A stretch of 64,000 bases of DNA from Saturnia japonica (GCA_033032175.1 CM065308.1:18347590-18411589); one strand, 5' to 3'. Counted from the stretch's first letter, positions 33,437 through 45,700 are shown. Numbers and translations are program-made. The notes: generated from the letters alone by a model not told the origin.

Positions 33437-34436
33437 TAAATAAAAAAAACAGAATACAGTCTAGTTATTGCTAAGTAATTACTGCAAGCCTTCGTCACCT
33501 ATAAACCTACCCTCAATAGTATTACAGTATTGTTCAGTCAGTCAAAGGTAGTTTCACTACACCTGTTAACTACATTTTAATGGCTCATGTTCCGCGTATT
33601 GCCTTCGAATCTCTCTTACCTTGTTCCTATATCTACCTCAACCCCACTGTAGCGGCGGATAAAGAAGGGAAAATGGGAGCGTTGTTTTCTTCGGCGCTGG
33701 TTGCTTGATGTTAGCGGTTGAGGCACCTTTTAATTTTCACAGATAAAGAAGAATTGCTTATTAAACGTCACAAACACTTTTTGATCTGTATTATATACTT
33801 GTATAAGCACATAAAAAATGGCATGCGCGCGTGGTACTTCGGAGCACAGCGGCCGATGAACTGTTTTATATTAAGGTAGAGACGAGAGCGGAAAGAAATG
33901 TGTGGAAATGTAGGGTATATGTAAAAAGAATTTAATAAATACATATATATGATAGATAAAGGAGAAGATAAGAATGTATAATGATATTTATATTCGATGC
34001 AACTACCCACTATATTAGATTTTATCAACAAACAGCATAAGGATAATTGAAAGTGCATCAAGTCATTTCCATATATTGTTGATTTTAAAAAAAGTTGTGT
34101 GATTTATTTCCAATAGCTAGCTCAATTTTCTGAGAATTTAGGTTACATTAGTCTTACTACCTACAATAATTAATTGTTTTTAGATCGTAAAAAAGATACT
34201 CAGAAAATGCAGTTACAGGGTTAAGGCCAAAATATATTTTTTTTAATCTTTAAATGAGCTAGCTGTTGATAATAGGCCTAGGTCTGGCACCGCGCAATTT
34301 TTTTTTTAAAAGTATATTTCCTGATGTCTTTTACGTTAGATTAAAGAAACAAAACCTAACTCGCTGTACAAGATTAAACATTAAGTAGACATCCAATAGA
34401 AAAAATATACGGTCGAAATACCGAAGATAGATGATA
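33437..34436. other. AT-rich DNA, no gene seen
   Basis: A 97-codon minus frame (33768-34061) is Tyr/Phe/Ile-rich with no domain and is probably chance. Confidence 0.35.
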
Positions 34437-34475
34437 TTGGTTTAGGAAAAAAATGTTTGCTTTTTCCTAAACCAA
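34437..34475. repeat. Perfect 15-bp inverted repeat, hairpin
   Basis: TTGGTTTAGGAAAAA (34437-34451) and its exact inverse (34461-34475) are separated by 9 bases. It stands alone in AT-rich DNA. No role is known. Confidence 0.9.
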
Positions 34476-34694
34476 CAAATTTACCTGAACTATGTCCCAC
34501 GAAGATAAATTACAAAGTGAATTTTTTGTTAGGTTTATTTTTCTTTGGCCTTTTTTGCATTAAGTTGATATCTATCTAATAATAATACTATAAAATGAAC
34601 TAACTGGATCGCGACCACTGTATACAAGGTGTAACACCCATGGCGGGTTAAACATGTCTCGTTCGGGATTAACCTACCGTACTGTAATTCAAGA

Positions 34695-34855
34695 CAATTT
34701 TTAACAAAAAAGAAAACCATCTTCAATGATTTTGAAGAGTTCCTTGGTGTATCTTCGAAGTTAAAGCTGCAATGCCAATGAAATTAAAATGGGACAACCC
34801 TTGAGGTATCTCCTATCCAAAAAAGTACCGATTTTTTCTAAAGACGGTTAAAAAT
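34695..34855 (-). repeat. Dispersed repeat family B, copy 3
   Basis: 'gttccttggtgtatcttcg' and 'atgaaattaaaatggga' are the inverse of the family's 3' half. Confidence 0.6.
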
Positions 34856-35490
34856 GAATTTATATTATTATCATTGATACTCGTAGCTACCTTTATCGTG
34901 TAGTCGGCACGAGGGATAAAACTTTTGGGGTTATTTTGGTTTTGTTACACGAAAGAAGTATAAGTTATATAATATTATTTACAAACATTTTTGTCTTATT
35001 CTCATAATTTTTTAGATAGACCAATGGGACTGAAAACTGAATATGAGACAATCAAGCTCATATAAAAAGTCAACTTTTGCGGGAAATGAAACCGCAGATC
35101 CATTTAATTTCGATTTACAGTTTTAGTTTTAAAAAACCCCTTTACAGTATTTTTATTTACAGTATACTTTTAATCTAAAAGTGGATGTCATATTTTGTTG
35201 ATTAGTGTTCAGCGAGCGATATATAGCGGCTACCAGTCTTTATTTGCAGTGGTTTTTAATCTGCCGGCTTCGGCAATTGTATTATTTGTCGGCAACTATG
35301 AAACCGACTCTAATATTCACAGAACAGGATAGTCCTGCAACATTTTAACATAAAAAAAATTCTATAAATACATTGTCAAAGGTATTTTGTGGCAACTCCA
35401 TATCTCCCTTAATTCTTCATGAAAATAATTATTCAAACTTGTATAAATTATAAAGCTTAAATGATCCGATACTGAAGAAAAATAGACAAA
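34856..35490. other. AT-rich DNA, no gene seen
   Basis: Nothing beyond chance short frames. Confidence 0.35.
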
Positions 35491-36355
35491 TATCCTACTA
35501 ATATTATAAAGGTGAAAGTTTGTGAGTATGTTTATATCTACAACATTACACACGTATGAACACACACACGTGCACACCACACAGGTACATAGGTTCTGTA
35601 AGGGACCTTTTTTTTTTTTTTTGCGCTAGTTAGACTAATGCGCTAGTTAGTGTAGAAAAACCATTCCGATTATTAAATACATATACGCATGGTCCACTCC
35701 TTCCTCCCAGGAGGAGGAGAACGTGCTTATGAGTATATGTTAGTTAGTTCGAATTCTCGTAGGATTAGGGAATTAGTTAGATCGCAACCTTTTCGCATTC
35801 GCGACGACCGCCCGAGCCGAGGTTCGGCCAGTCTGGCACCCTCGTGCGGGTCGTCACAAACTTTCGCGGCTGAGTGCCCTAAGCGCTTGCCCCCAAGTCC
35901 GGTGAAGCTGTAAAAGCCGCAGCGGCTCTGTTTTTGGATAGGGCCCCTGAGGCTAACAGTGTAGTCAGTTCAAAAAAAAAAAAAGTATGTTTATATGTTT
36001 GTTGAAGTGATAACTTCTTATGGGAGGGTATAACGCTTCGTAACGTAACGCGTTACGGCGCCGCTGGCTTCCCTTTCTCTCACGCATACGGCAGCAGCAG
36101 GCAGGCTTCTCCTCTCTCACTTTAACCCACAACCACCTTTTTTTCTTTGATTTTTTAAAATTTAAGTTATCATTTCTTTTGAGCGTCCCGAAACTCCCTT
36201 TTTTTACTTCTTCACGCTCAAACGGCAGAACCAATTTTGATGGAATTAGGTACCGAGGTAGCTGACACATTGGATTAACACACAGGCTATTTTAAGGTTT
36301 TTAAGGTATCTTTTAAATTATACGCGAGTGAAACCACGGAGCTCAGCTAGTGTAA
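35491..36355 (+). mobile_element. Helitron-like repeat family E, interrupted by a retroposon
   Basis: It starts 'tactaatattataaaggtg' and ends with 'aaaccacggagctcagctag' before T. It is split by the insert at 35538-35983. The second part carries 'cgtaacgtaacgcgttacg', also present in the copy at 50165-50410. A CTAG|T end fits a non-autonomous Helitron, but the 5' end is not a canonical TC. Confidence 0.6.
35538..35983 (+). mobile_element. Retroposed insert with poly-A tail and 13-bp target duplication
   Basis: AGTATGTTTATAT occurs at 35525-35537 and again at 35984-35996, directly after an A13 run, so a 446-bp unit was inserted by target-primed reverse transcription. The GC-rich second half (35690-35960) holds a 74-codon frame with no domain. 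A T-run (35608-35623) lies in the first half. It is probably a truncated LINE or a SINE. I do not recognise the family. Confidence 0.8.
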
Positions 36356-36499
36356 TATATTTTTTTTTTCGTTAAAAAAACATAACATATGTCATTTCAA
36401 ATGAAAATATATTAAGCTAACGTCTAGAATGCACTATCTCTCAATTAACTGTTTTACTAACATAATGGCTGGTAATTAACTTATTATTTTTTATGATTA

Positions 36500-36562
36500 A
36501 TTGAACTAGCTGAACCATGCGTATGCTTCGTACGTGTATACGCTTGGGTCAGCTAGTTCAAT
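36500..36562. repeat. 25-bp inverted repeat, pre-miRNA-sized hairpin
   Basis: Arms at 36500-36524 and 36538-36562 pair at 23 of 25 positions around a 13-base loop (GCTTCGTACGTGT). The outer part reads ATTGAACTAGCTGA. There are two mismatches, at arm positions 15 and 19. The size fits a small-RNA precursor or a remnant of a palindromic transposon. Confidence 0.8.
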
Positions 36563-37959
36563 TTCAATATTGCGTCACGGTTTGGCACATTTCGTTACAT
36601 GAGAGGAAATAAAGATATAACACAGACAGAAGGAAAAAGACAACTATTTTATTAAACAGTTTAGGTTATCCGCATCTCCCTTTTTAAGAAGTTTTTTACC
36701 GTACGTGTATTTTTTAAAGTAAAAACCTCTTTAGCTGCGTTAAGCGATTTTTGGTAGGGGAAAAACTTGAGTTCGCGGTTGCTCGTGCTCGTACTCGTGA
36801 CGTATATATACTAATACATTGTATATACTCGACTGTAACATATGCGTGTTTGACTTTTTGTATGGGTAAAATCTTGTAATTTCTCGTCACCGACATGCTC
36901 TGTAATAATTCAGATTATATAATAGATTAAAAAATTCAAAATTGAGTTTTTACTTCTAACAGCAGTCTTTATAACTGATTCTGTTTGTTTATTCTTGTAA
37001 TGGATGTATGACTACGATACAAATTAAATAGAAATATAAAATAAAATAGAAATACAAATACTCATAAATAAGAAACAATACTATTCATTTCAATCCAAAA
37101 AGTGAACTTTACAGGATAGAAAAAGAGGATTGAAAGAGAAATATACGAACCCCGGTGTTTCCATAACGATAGCTTCTGAAATGTTTAGAATTTTGATGCA
37201 AATGATTTAGCAAGTTAAGTGAAATTAACTCGCTGCATTAAAAAAGATAAAAACAATAAAAATTCTCATAGGTATACACTACCTACTGGTATTGATTCTT
37301 AATTGTCAACATGTTAATAGTTGTATAATTCATATCACGCCGTGTTCTTGGGCTAGATAGAAGTCACTTCCATCTCTTCATGATTTCACGTGAATATGTG
37401 ATATACTATTCCTCGAAACAGATATTTTATTAATATGCATTTATTGTTGTCAAAATAATTTCTTATAGCGGAACTCTATTTGTAACTTTTCTAGTAGAAT
37501 TTTTAGTAAAACAATAGTATTATATTATGTCCCGAGACATGCCCGTTGTATTGAAACACCTGAGACATACTACGAGCGAGGAGAATTTAAAATTGTTATA
37601 TCTACAAAGACTCTTTGACGCATTTGTAGGACTTTTGTTTATAGGAAACTGTTACTTTAATTTTTAATTTTACTTTAATCTATTGAAAATGTAATATTAT
37701 TGTAAAATAAATTATTTTATTTCATTTTGATATCGTAAATTTTTTGAAGATTCCTCTATATGTTTAAAAATGAATGCTTCTTTATTTGTTTTTATCATAT
37801 AGGTTTATAAACCGTCAATTAAAATGCAATAAAACTTTAATGAATTGTTGTGCACACCTAGATGACGTACAAGTTTTTTTATTCCCAAGATAAAGGGAAT
37901 GAAGTCGCGAGCTAAAACTATAATAATATAAAAATTAAAGCATTCCTATATCATTCAAT
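36563..37959. other. AT-rich DNA, no gene seen
   Basis: No frame, repeat or RNA signal could be supported. Confidence 0.35.
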
Positions 37960-38081
37960 TGCGATTTAATTTTGGTGTGATGTTGTAGATATCCCTGCGA
38001 AAGTTTTGACAATCATTTTACAGTATGTGGCGTTGGAGTATTTCGAAGAAAACGAGAACGCAGTCGCAGTAAAGAGCTAAT
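37960..38081 (+). repeat. 3' end of Helitron-like repeat family E
   Basis: 'gtgatgttgtagatatccc' leads to 'gagaacgcagtcgcagtaaa' and gagctaat, a degenerate form of the family E terminus. Confidence 0.45.
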
Positions 38082-38100
38082 TTGAAATACAAATCAACGC

Positions 38101-38365
38101 GCCTGTTAAATAAAAGTCAACATAATAAGCTAAATCTGTTTATTTAATATTATATAAACTCATGTTTGTCTGTCGAAAGCTTTCCTTGATTAAAAAAAAA
38201 ATATTAATGTACTTATATAATTAAAGGATTAGCACGATTAATGAATGTGGCTGTTATATTGACCTGTCAAATAAAAGTCAACAACTAAATCTCAAACTGT
38301 TTTTTTTTTACAACACAATGTACAGAGCCTCACGCTTGTCCGTAGAAAGTTTTCCTCATTATGTC
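38101..38365 (+). repeat. Imperfect direct duplication
   Basis: 'cctgttaaataaaagtcaac' (38102) and 'cctgtcaaataaaagtcaac' (38263) start two blocks. Both go on through 'aaatct', a T-rich stretch and a 'tgtc(t/c)gt(c)gaaag(c/t)tttcct' segment. The offset is about 160 bases. Confidence 0.6.
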
Positions 38366-40065
38366 TCACCCTATATTGAAATATGATAGGGACGCAGCTG
38401 CGAATCCCCCGTACTAATTCGAGCGTTTAATCGGGCGGCGACTGCCGCAAAGCTCACCCTAGGGACATGTCCATTACGGCTGACGGACGACTCCACGGCA
38501 ACATTTTGATTTGTTACATCTTTCTCGGTTTCGTCTATTTTGATAATGTTTTTTTTTAATATGTATTTAAATCTACTGGAGTTTTTTATCAATAGCATTT
38601 TTCTTCGTAACCTTCCTTAATTGTAATTACTCAGAGAATTATTCCTCTACTTAACGTTATGCTGCTATGTTCACGCTAAGGGAACTGAATCAAAGAAAAT
38701 ATATATTATATATATTACAAATATATAAATATTTCGTTATATGGTGGAAAAGAACCCCGGATATCGAGTCCGATTTATACTACGCCAATTTTGTAATTTG
38801 AGAGAATAGATAGATGGGTAGGAAAAGTCATATATTCTTAGGGACTCTTAGATAAAGGCTGGCGAGATAAATGGCATGTGCTTATTGCATCCTGAGTGTG
38901 TTTACTACTAAATCATTGAACCCCGTGTCCGCTGTTTAAATGTATCGAATAGCTCTTCTACTAGTGATATATCACTCTGTATTCCGTGAGAGATATTCAT
39001 ACTGACAGATATATGTATTATAGTAAAAGTCCAAATTCAAAAGATATTACCCCATTCGTTGTCTTTTCCTTTATGAAAGAAGTAGTTAACATGGAACTGC
39101 AAATAGTACCGTAGTCATATCTAAAGAGAATCACTAACAGTTTGTACTTTGCGGCAGCTTTATCACAATTCAGTTATACTAGCAATAACTGTGCTTACTT
39201 CCGTCTTAAATTTATCGGTCAACTCTCCACTACGTGGGTGGTAAGTGAGGAACAGGGTGTAAAGTTCCTCATCCACCATAGAAAAGGGAGGATCCTTCGA
39301 CCAGACGAGTGTTATGTCTGGCGGGTTACTGCCCAGCGGTTGTTGTCGGGTTCTTCTATAATATGTTCAATTGTTGGGTTAATTTTAATATCGCGATATA
39401 GGATACGTCAGTTCTTAGTTCGTATGTGGCGAGATAGATGTCCCTACATCACTGTATGTGGCGAGGTAGATATCGCTACAGGCACCCCGCAAACTTGTAG
39501 CATTGTTCTCACTTCCTACACTTCCATATAAATTGGGAAATTAATTGACGTTCATGGTTATTGCTACGCTCTTCAGGGTCATAGTGTGAAGTTATATAGC
39601 TTATTAGCGAACCCGCGCAACCTCGCCTGCGTCACATAAGAAAGAGAGGGTTAGAGAAAGTAGGACGTAGGCAAAGACAAAAATTACAATTGTCGTAGGC
39701 ACCTACAATACAATTTATAGATGCCGCCCGCTTGCCTCATCATTCCGCTAAAATGCAAGCGCGGTATTTGATAATTATTTTGCTGCGGAGTTATTTTAAA
39801 ACTGTGATATCTCCTAAGATATTCATTGAAATCAAATTATGTAAAGAGCAATTTTGTATTTATTTTGAAAAGGATTAATACCATGTTTATAAAAACATCT
39901 TTGCAAATAATGCATTATTTTAGAACTAATTTTATTACCATAAAAAAATTAAATTGCATCAACCTTTAAAAAGATAAACATATACTATCCCGGACTTTTT
40001 TTAGAACTTTTTAAGAGAAACAATTTCGTCACACATTACTGTTGCGTAACAACATATTATTATTG
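38366..40065. other. Intergenic DNA with two unexplained GC-richer blocks
   Basis: A 75-codon minus frame at 38371-38598 includes VAVESSVSRNGHVPRVSFAA in a GC-richer block and has no known domain. A 129-codon frame at 39142-39531 has no ATG at its listed start, overlaps a 32-base direct repeat and has no domain. 39570-39640 resembles the 'gtgaagttatatagc' part of repeat family D. None is called as a gene. Confidence 0.3.
39422..39480 (+). repeat. 32-base imperfect direct repeat
   Basis: 'gtatgtggcgagatagatgt' (39422) recurs as 'gtatgtggcgaggtagatat' (39454). The unit continues with 'ccctaca'/'cgctaca'. Confidence 0.75.
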
Positions 40066-40310
40066 TGTTCGTTAGCGCGACTGCTATGAGCGAGGTCCTG
40101 GGTTCGAATCCCAGGTCGAACAAAGTGTTATTGGGTTTTTCCTATGAAATTCTCAGTAGCAGCTCGGAGTTTGTTTTCGTGCCCGATTAATGGCAATAGG
40201 CTCGCCCCCTATTACATGGGACCTAAAAACAAACTCGGCGAATTGTGACTGTACATTAGTACACCTCTGCCTAACCCTTCGGGGAATACAGGCGTGATGG
40301 TATGTTATGT
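40066..40310 (+). mobile_element. tRNA-derived SINE
   Basis: The head has an A-box-like TAGCGCGACTG and a B box GGTTCGAATCC (40101-40111), in a pseudo-tRNA that cannot fold as a full tRNA. The body includes 'gcagctcggagtttgttttc'. The tail, 'ctgcctaacccttcggggaa' then 'tacaggcgtgatggtatgtt', closely resembles the 3' end of the RTE-like LINE copies at 7857 and 42745. The boundaries are approximate because no target duplication was found. Confidence 0.8.
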
Positions 40311-40379
40311 TACTATTTACGTAGCGCACGCAATGGAAACTTTCAAACGGAATAAATTTTGCCCGTTATTGTAACATTT

Positions 40380-40555
40380 TTCACTGATGCTCCGCTCCTA
40401 TTGGTCGTAGCGTGATGTAATAGAGTCTTCCTCGATAAATAGGATATCCAACACTAAAATAATTTTTCCATTCTAACCAGTACTTCCTGAGATTAGCGTG
40501 TTCAACCAAATAAACAAACAATCTTTTCATCTTTATAATATTCGTATAGACATAG
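40380..40555 (-). repeat. Repeat family D, copy 1
   Basis: 'cctcgataaataggatatcc', 'tacttcctgagattagcgtg', 'catctttataatattcgtat' match a common moth repeat. The same order is seen at 57344-57645. Confidence 0.6.
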
Positions 40556-41935
40556 CCTTCTTCAAATAAAGTGCAAAAATATTTTTTCAAATCTTACTAG
40601 TAGTTCCAAGAGATTTGCGTGTTAAAACAAACAAACCAATAATTAAAATACAATGAAATTACGACTCTTGTGCTTTTGACTAACTTTTGAAAAGGAACGA
40701 CTTTTGTGGGAGCTGCAAAGGAGCTTCAGCTGTTAATGAACCACCAGAAAGCTGTCGCAGCACATCTCGAAATACATGGGACTGAATGGCATCTTATTCC
40801 GCCCCATGCGCCCAACTTTACATATTATTATCTTGAGATAAGCAAAAATATGTAGATAAAACATTCGTAATTTGTTTCCGAACTGGTAAGAAACGTATCT
40901 GTCAAGTTCTTTGGCAACAAAGTAATTTTTTTAAATTGTGTACCTATTTATTGATTTTGGTGGCTTTAAATTTTTTTGTCCTAACATTAAAGTTATCTAA
41001 ATAATATAAAGAACTTGTCTGTCTGTATTTTCTAAATAAAGGTTTTTTTACAGTTCATACAGTTATTTGCACGTTACCAAAATCAAAACAGGCGTTTTTT
41101 TATATATATACGTCTTTTCGCTGTTCAAAACGCCGGAACTGATTTTGATGTGATTTTTATTTACAGGTAAAGGACTTCTCACAGTTATATCTACTATACA
41201 TTATAACGCTTTTCTTTAGGAGCGAAATAGTAGTAATAAAGTCACAAATAAAAAAAAAGGTTAATGTTCATTTTAAATGTTAAAATTACGATAAGACACT
41301 TAGTTACCGTGGGTAGAACATTATATTCACGAGAACGAAGATGCAAGTACCAAGTTACTTAATGATATATACGTTCAATTATTCATAGATTGTATGTTAA
41401 CATAAAAAACTTAAGTTACTTTTTATCAACGTAAAAATAAAATATATATTGAAACATATCCCTAGTAATAAGATTTCAATTTGTAATATTAATAGAGTAA
41501 ACGAATTCTCTGCAAAAACAAGTCTCAATTTATATTTTGATTGGGTTCCGTCGCGTTGAGAATACGAAATTGCAAATAAGCTGGATCAAAGAGTTTTTTG
41601 CTTTTTAAATAAAAAGGTGTGTCGGTATATTATATCAATATTCCACCATCCCACTTTAGCAGTAACGAGTTTTGTTTCCAAGGAGATTTTTGATAGCGCA
41701 TAATGAGGCTGTGACACTTTTTGTATATTATTTCATTTTTTATAATACACTAAAGTGACATTTAAAATACATGTAATGTACATGTTTAAAGCTTAAAGTG
41801 AGTTAGTTTATATTTATGACAGAAAGCGACGAAGCGACAAGCGACGACTACGGCATTCGACCATAAATTTAGCTGGATTTCTAACCAAACCAATATATTA
41901 ATTTATCCAATAATAATTTGATTTTTTTTTACTTG
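40556..41935. other. AT-rich DNA, no gene seen
   Basis: A stretch near 41090-41240 ('acgccggaactgattttgat') resembles the start of family E-like repeats. The rest is unassigned. Confidence 0.35.
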
Positions 41936-42745
41936 CATCGTCGGCTAAGTATTTGCAAGTGATGGTAACTATTATGAATGAGGCTTTGGAAAGATAGGGA
42001 ATGAAAGTAAATGCAAAGAAGACGAAAGTTTTGGTGTTTGAAAAGGAAGAAAACTTGACAGAAGTATGAGTCTGGATTGATGAGGATGAACTGGATCAAG
42101 TAAGTGAGTTTGTATACTTGGGATCGATGTTTACCAGGGATGGAAATTGTGAGAGAGATATAGGAAGGAGAGTAAATGCCAGTAATATAGTGAATGGGGC
42201 GTTACACTCCTTTATGAGAAGCCAGAGCATTTCTATAAAAGCTCGTTTGGCTGTGCATAGAGGAGTGTTGGTTCCAACACTCATGTACGGAAATGAAAGC
42301 TGGGTGTGGGCAGAAAAATCATGAAAGTATAATAAATGCGGCAGAAATGAGAGCGCTAAGAGGTATGTTAGGAGTGAAATTGAGTGACAGGATAAGAAAT
42401 AGTGTGAGAAGAGAGCTTTGTCGTGTGAAAGAAGATATAGTCACACGGATTTGAGAAAGCGATGCTTACATGGTTTGGGCATGTTGAGAGGATGAATGAA
42501 AGAAGAATGACTAAACAAATTTATAATGCGAGTGTGAAAGGAATCGTTGGAAGAGAAAGACCTAGACGAACATTAATCGATCAAATCGGAGACGTTCTGA
42601 AGAAAGGTAAGGTCAAGAGTACTCTAAACCTACGAGCATGCATGAAAAGATAATGAATGTCGAAGTAGCGAAAGAGGTATGCCAGGATCGTGGTCTCTGC
42701 CTACCCCGTTCGGAAATAGGCGTGATTTATGTATGTATGTATGTG
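41936..42745 (+). mobile_element. RTE-like LINE, 5'-truncated, decayed ORF
   Basis: The RT C-terminal region can be read in pieces: GMKVNAKKTKVLVFEK, then VSEFVYLGSMFTRDG (about 42108-42140), then LMYGNESWVWAEKS, and after a frame change TWFGHVERMNERRMTKQ (42465-42520) and LIDQIGDVLKKGKVKS. Several stops and at least two frameshifts break it. The 3' end is 'ctaccccgttcggaaatagg' followed by cgtgatt and (TATG)n to about 42745. It belongs to the same family as 7857-8292. Confidence 0.85.
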
Positions 42746-45700
42746 TATTTTGAATTGGTAATGTTCTCAGTCTTCGGGCTAGAGGTGTATTTTATCATTA
42801 AATTAAGATCTTGGTTAAATAATAAAGGTTTTTCCTCTTTTTATTAAGACCAGTGGTAGAAAATAGACTGTAATTAATTTGTAACTTTGATCCCTATTAA
42901 GATTTTTTTAACAAAAGTTGCTTTATAATTCTTTGAAATTTGCAATATTAACGCAAATACACGACAGACTATTATGTGTTTCATATGGTCATTATGAACG
43001 TATACAATTAATATTTTATTTTATTTATCTGTAACTCTTATTATGACTAAATTTTAGCTTTCTACACTATAGAGGTTAAATATTTCAAGTAGGTTTGGAT
43101 GGTCAAATTCTAAACTATGAGTAATAGTGAGAAATGCTCAAAGAGTCTCGGACCTGATTTAAAAAAAAAACTAAAACTGCATAATAGGATTTTTGAAAAA
43201 TCATTATTCGTCCCCAGGAATCGAACCCGTTGATTTTGTAAAAATAAAACAAATATCTACTTTATTATTACACTGTTAGATAGTGACGCTAATAAGGATC
43301 AAATTGTGAGAAGTAATGACCAATTGCATATGGTAAACTTATGGAAAATTTTGGATTTCATATAAACTGTAGTATACCTGTATATAAATTTTAACTATGC
43401 CAAATCACAAACTCCTCCGTGCGCGCAATATTCTTAAAAAGGAATGCAAATTTTTCTCTACACGTATAATATTATATAAATTTTATATTTATATTATATA
43501 ACAAAATTACAAGGACAAAAATTTTCACCCTTACCATGACCTTCGTATTTGTTTAGATCAAGGATCGATTATTGTTTGTTGATGGTGAGGAATATCCTAA
43601 TGATAGTGTGCACGGTTTGAAGATCCTAGGGAAAAGGTCACTTGCCTCAGATGTCGATGGTATTTACATAGATTTCTCCGATTGTAGTCGGATATTCCCG
43701 AACAAATCCCAACAAGTTATTTAAACATGTTTTTAGTACAATAAAATCACTTGGCTGGGTAGTTGGGTTATTTAAATAAACAGAAAAACTTAAAATTAAT
43801 TACAAGAACTGATATTTATCTTGTTTAACTACTTGAACAAATTAAGTTAATAAAAGCACGATGAATTCAAGAATAACTGCGAAAGCTGTGACCCAAGGAT
43901 GTATTAACTGTTATTATACCTGCTTGTGAATACCACATCAAAAACACTCGCTAGCTAAAAGATATAACAAATTACTCATACACTGAAAATATGCCTTAAC
44001 ATATTTAAAAATAAAAAAACATTTTATGTATTTAGATTTATTCAATAGTTTATTTACCTAAAACTTTTAAGTTATTGTTACTTTTTAAATACTGATTTAT
44101 AATGTTTTCATCTTAACGATCCGGACGCCAGCTCTCTTCGGATAGGAGACGCGTCTTCACCGCAAAATTTCCATAAATCAATTTCAATACAAACACCTCT
44201 TAGTGAACTCGGTCTGTGGTTTCATAAATGTGTGATTCGAGTATACGCGTTTTACGACCAAAAACAATTGATAAAATATTAATAATAAATTTTATATAGT
44301 TGAAAAATAATTACACATTTATCTTCTTTATTCTTCTTCGTCTTACCCATAATTGACTCAAGTAGGGACAACACAAAGTGTTTTATTCTTTCACTCTCCT
44401 CTATCAGTCGCTATCTCAGTATTCAGATCTTTTATAAACGTAATATCATTCCTCACACAATCCATTAATAATATCTAACTCTACTTCTATATCCATCCAC
44501 CTTCATACATATTAATTACATACTAATCCATTTTAATATTTGCATCTCTCTCACATGTTTTTTCACTCGTCTCTTTCGTTGCACAGAACTCAGGTCCGTA
44601 TACCATGGCATGTCGTGTAAAAAAAAATTCTTAAGTTTCAAATGCATTAGTGGATCACATGAGAGCCCCAATATATGCTGCCCTTTTTATTATTTGCCTA
44701 TAACATTTTCATAAATACTACTGCATTGGGACTGTAAATTGTGTGTTACGTATTGGTTAAACTTACCTTTATAATTTTACATTTTACTCGTGTATAAAAT
44801 TTAAAGCAATGCAATAAATTAATCGGCCGGTGTAATAATGTATAAAACATGCACTTAAAAGTCCATTCATTTATATGTATAGTGCCTCTATTCTCGATTT
44901 CCGATCTAGTCACAAGCTGTCTATAATAAGAAAAATAAATAATAAATACAGTAATTCTTGTTTTATATTGAACATAATACTTTATATTTCATGTGATATT
45001 ACTGACATTGTAGATGTATTAACAAAGTTTACCTATAGCATATTTTTCCATGTCGCTATATGAAAGACCACACACCAGTCCGTGACTTGGATGGCGAATG
45101 GGCCGCGGTTACTGGTCGTCGGGCGACATTTGGAACGCAGTTATACTGATCAAATTGAGTCAGTCGTTTCTGAAGTGACGTCGAATACTAGATGCGGTGA
45201 AATCTGGGAATTTGAATAATAAATATGAAGCATTTGGTTCACATTAAAACTATTATACTATTATCACTTATATTATACTTAATCGAAACATTACAATAAT
45301 TATGTCTTGATGAATAAAAGTCGAAACAGTTCCAAATATTAAAGAACTTGAACACTTTTTAAACTCATTCACAAAGTGATGTTCATTTAAACAATGAATA
45401 GAATTAAATTTTAATTGTTTGGTACAAGAAACAAATTCTCAATAATTATCAGCAATTTCGGTAACTTTCATTTCGCAATGGGTGGATGATAAAATTTTGA
45501 CGAACGCAAATCATGATAAATTATCAAGTAGGAAACTTTGAATTTAATTTAATTGCCTACTCAAAGAATCTTTACTTCGTTTGTTGGGTAAATTTAATTT
45601 AAAGAACAGAGATAAAGAGGAATGCGAGGGTATAAAATATGTTTGCATATTATGAATAGCAAGGTAGGTACTGGTTTTTAGCGAATTATGTTTTAAATCG

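Noticed and set aside
35689..35913. 74-codon frame with Arg/Ser-rich end
   Set aside because: It lies inside the retroposed insert and has no family similarity that I can see. It is more likely part of a non-coding or 5' LINE segment.
40060..40125. Possible functional tRNA gene
   Set aside because: A and B boxes are present, but the acceptor stem cannot be paired and a SINE body follows, so it was called as a SINE.
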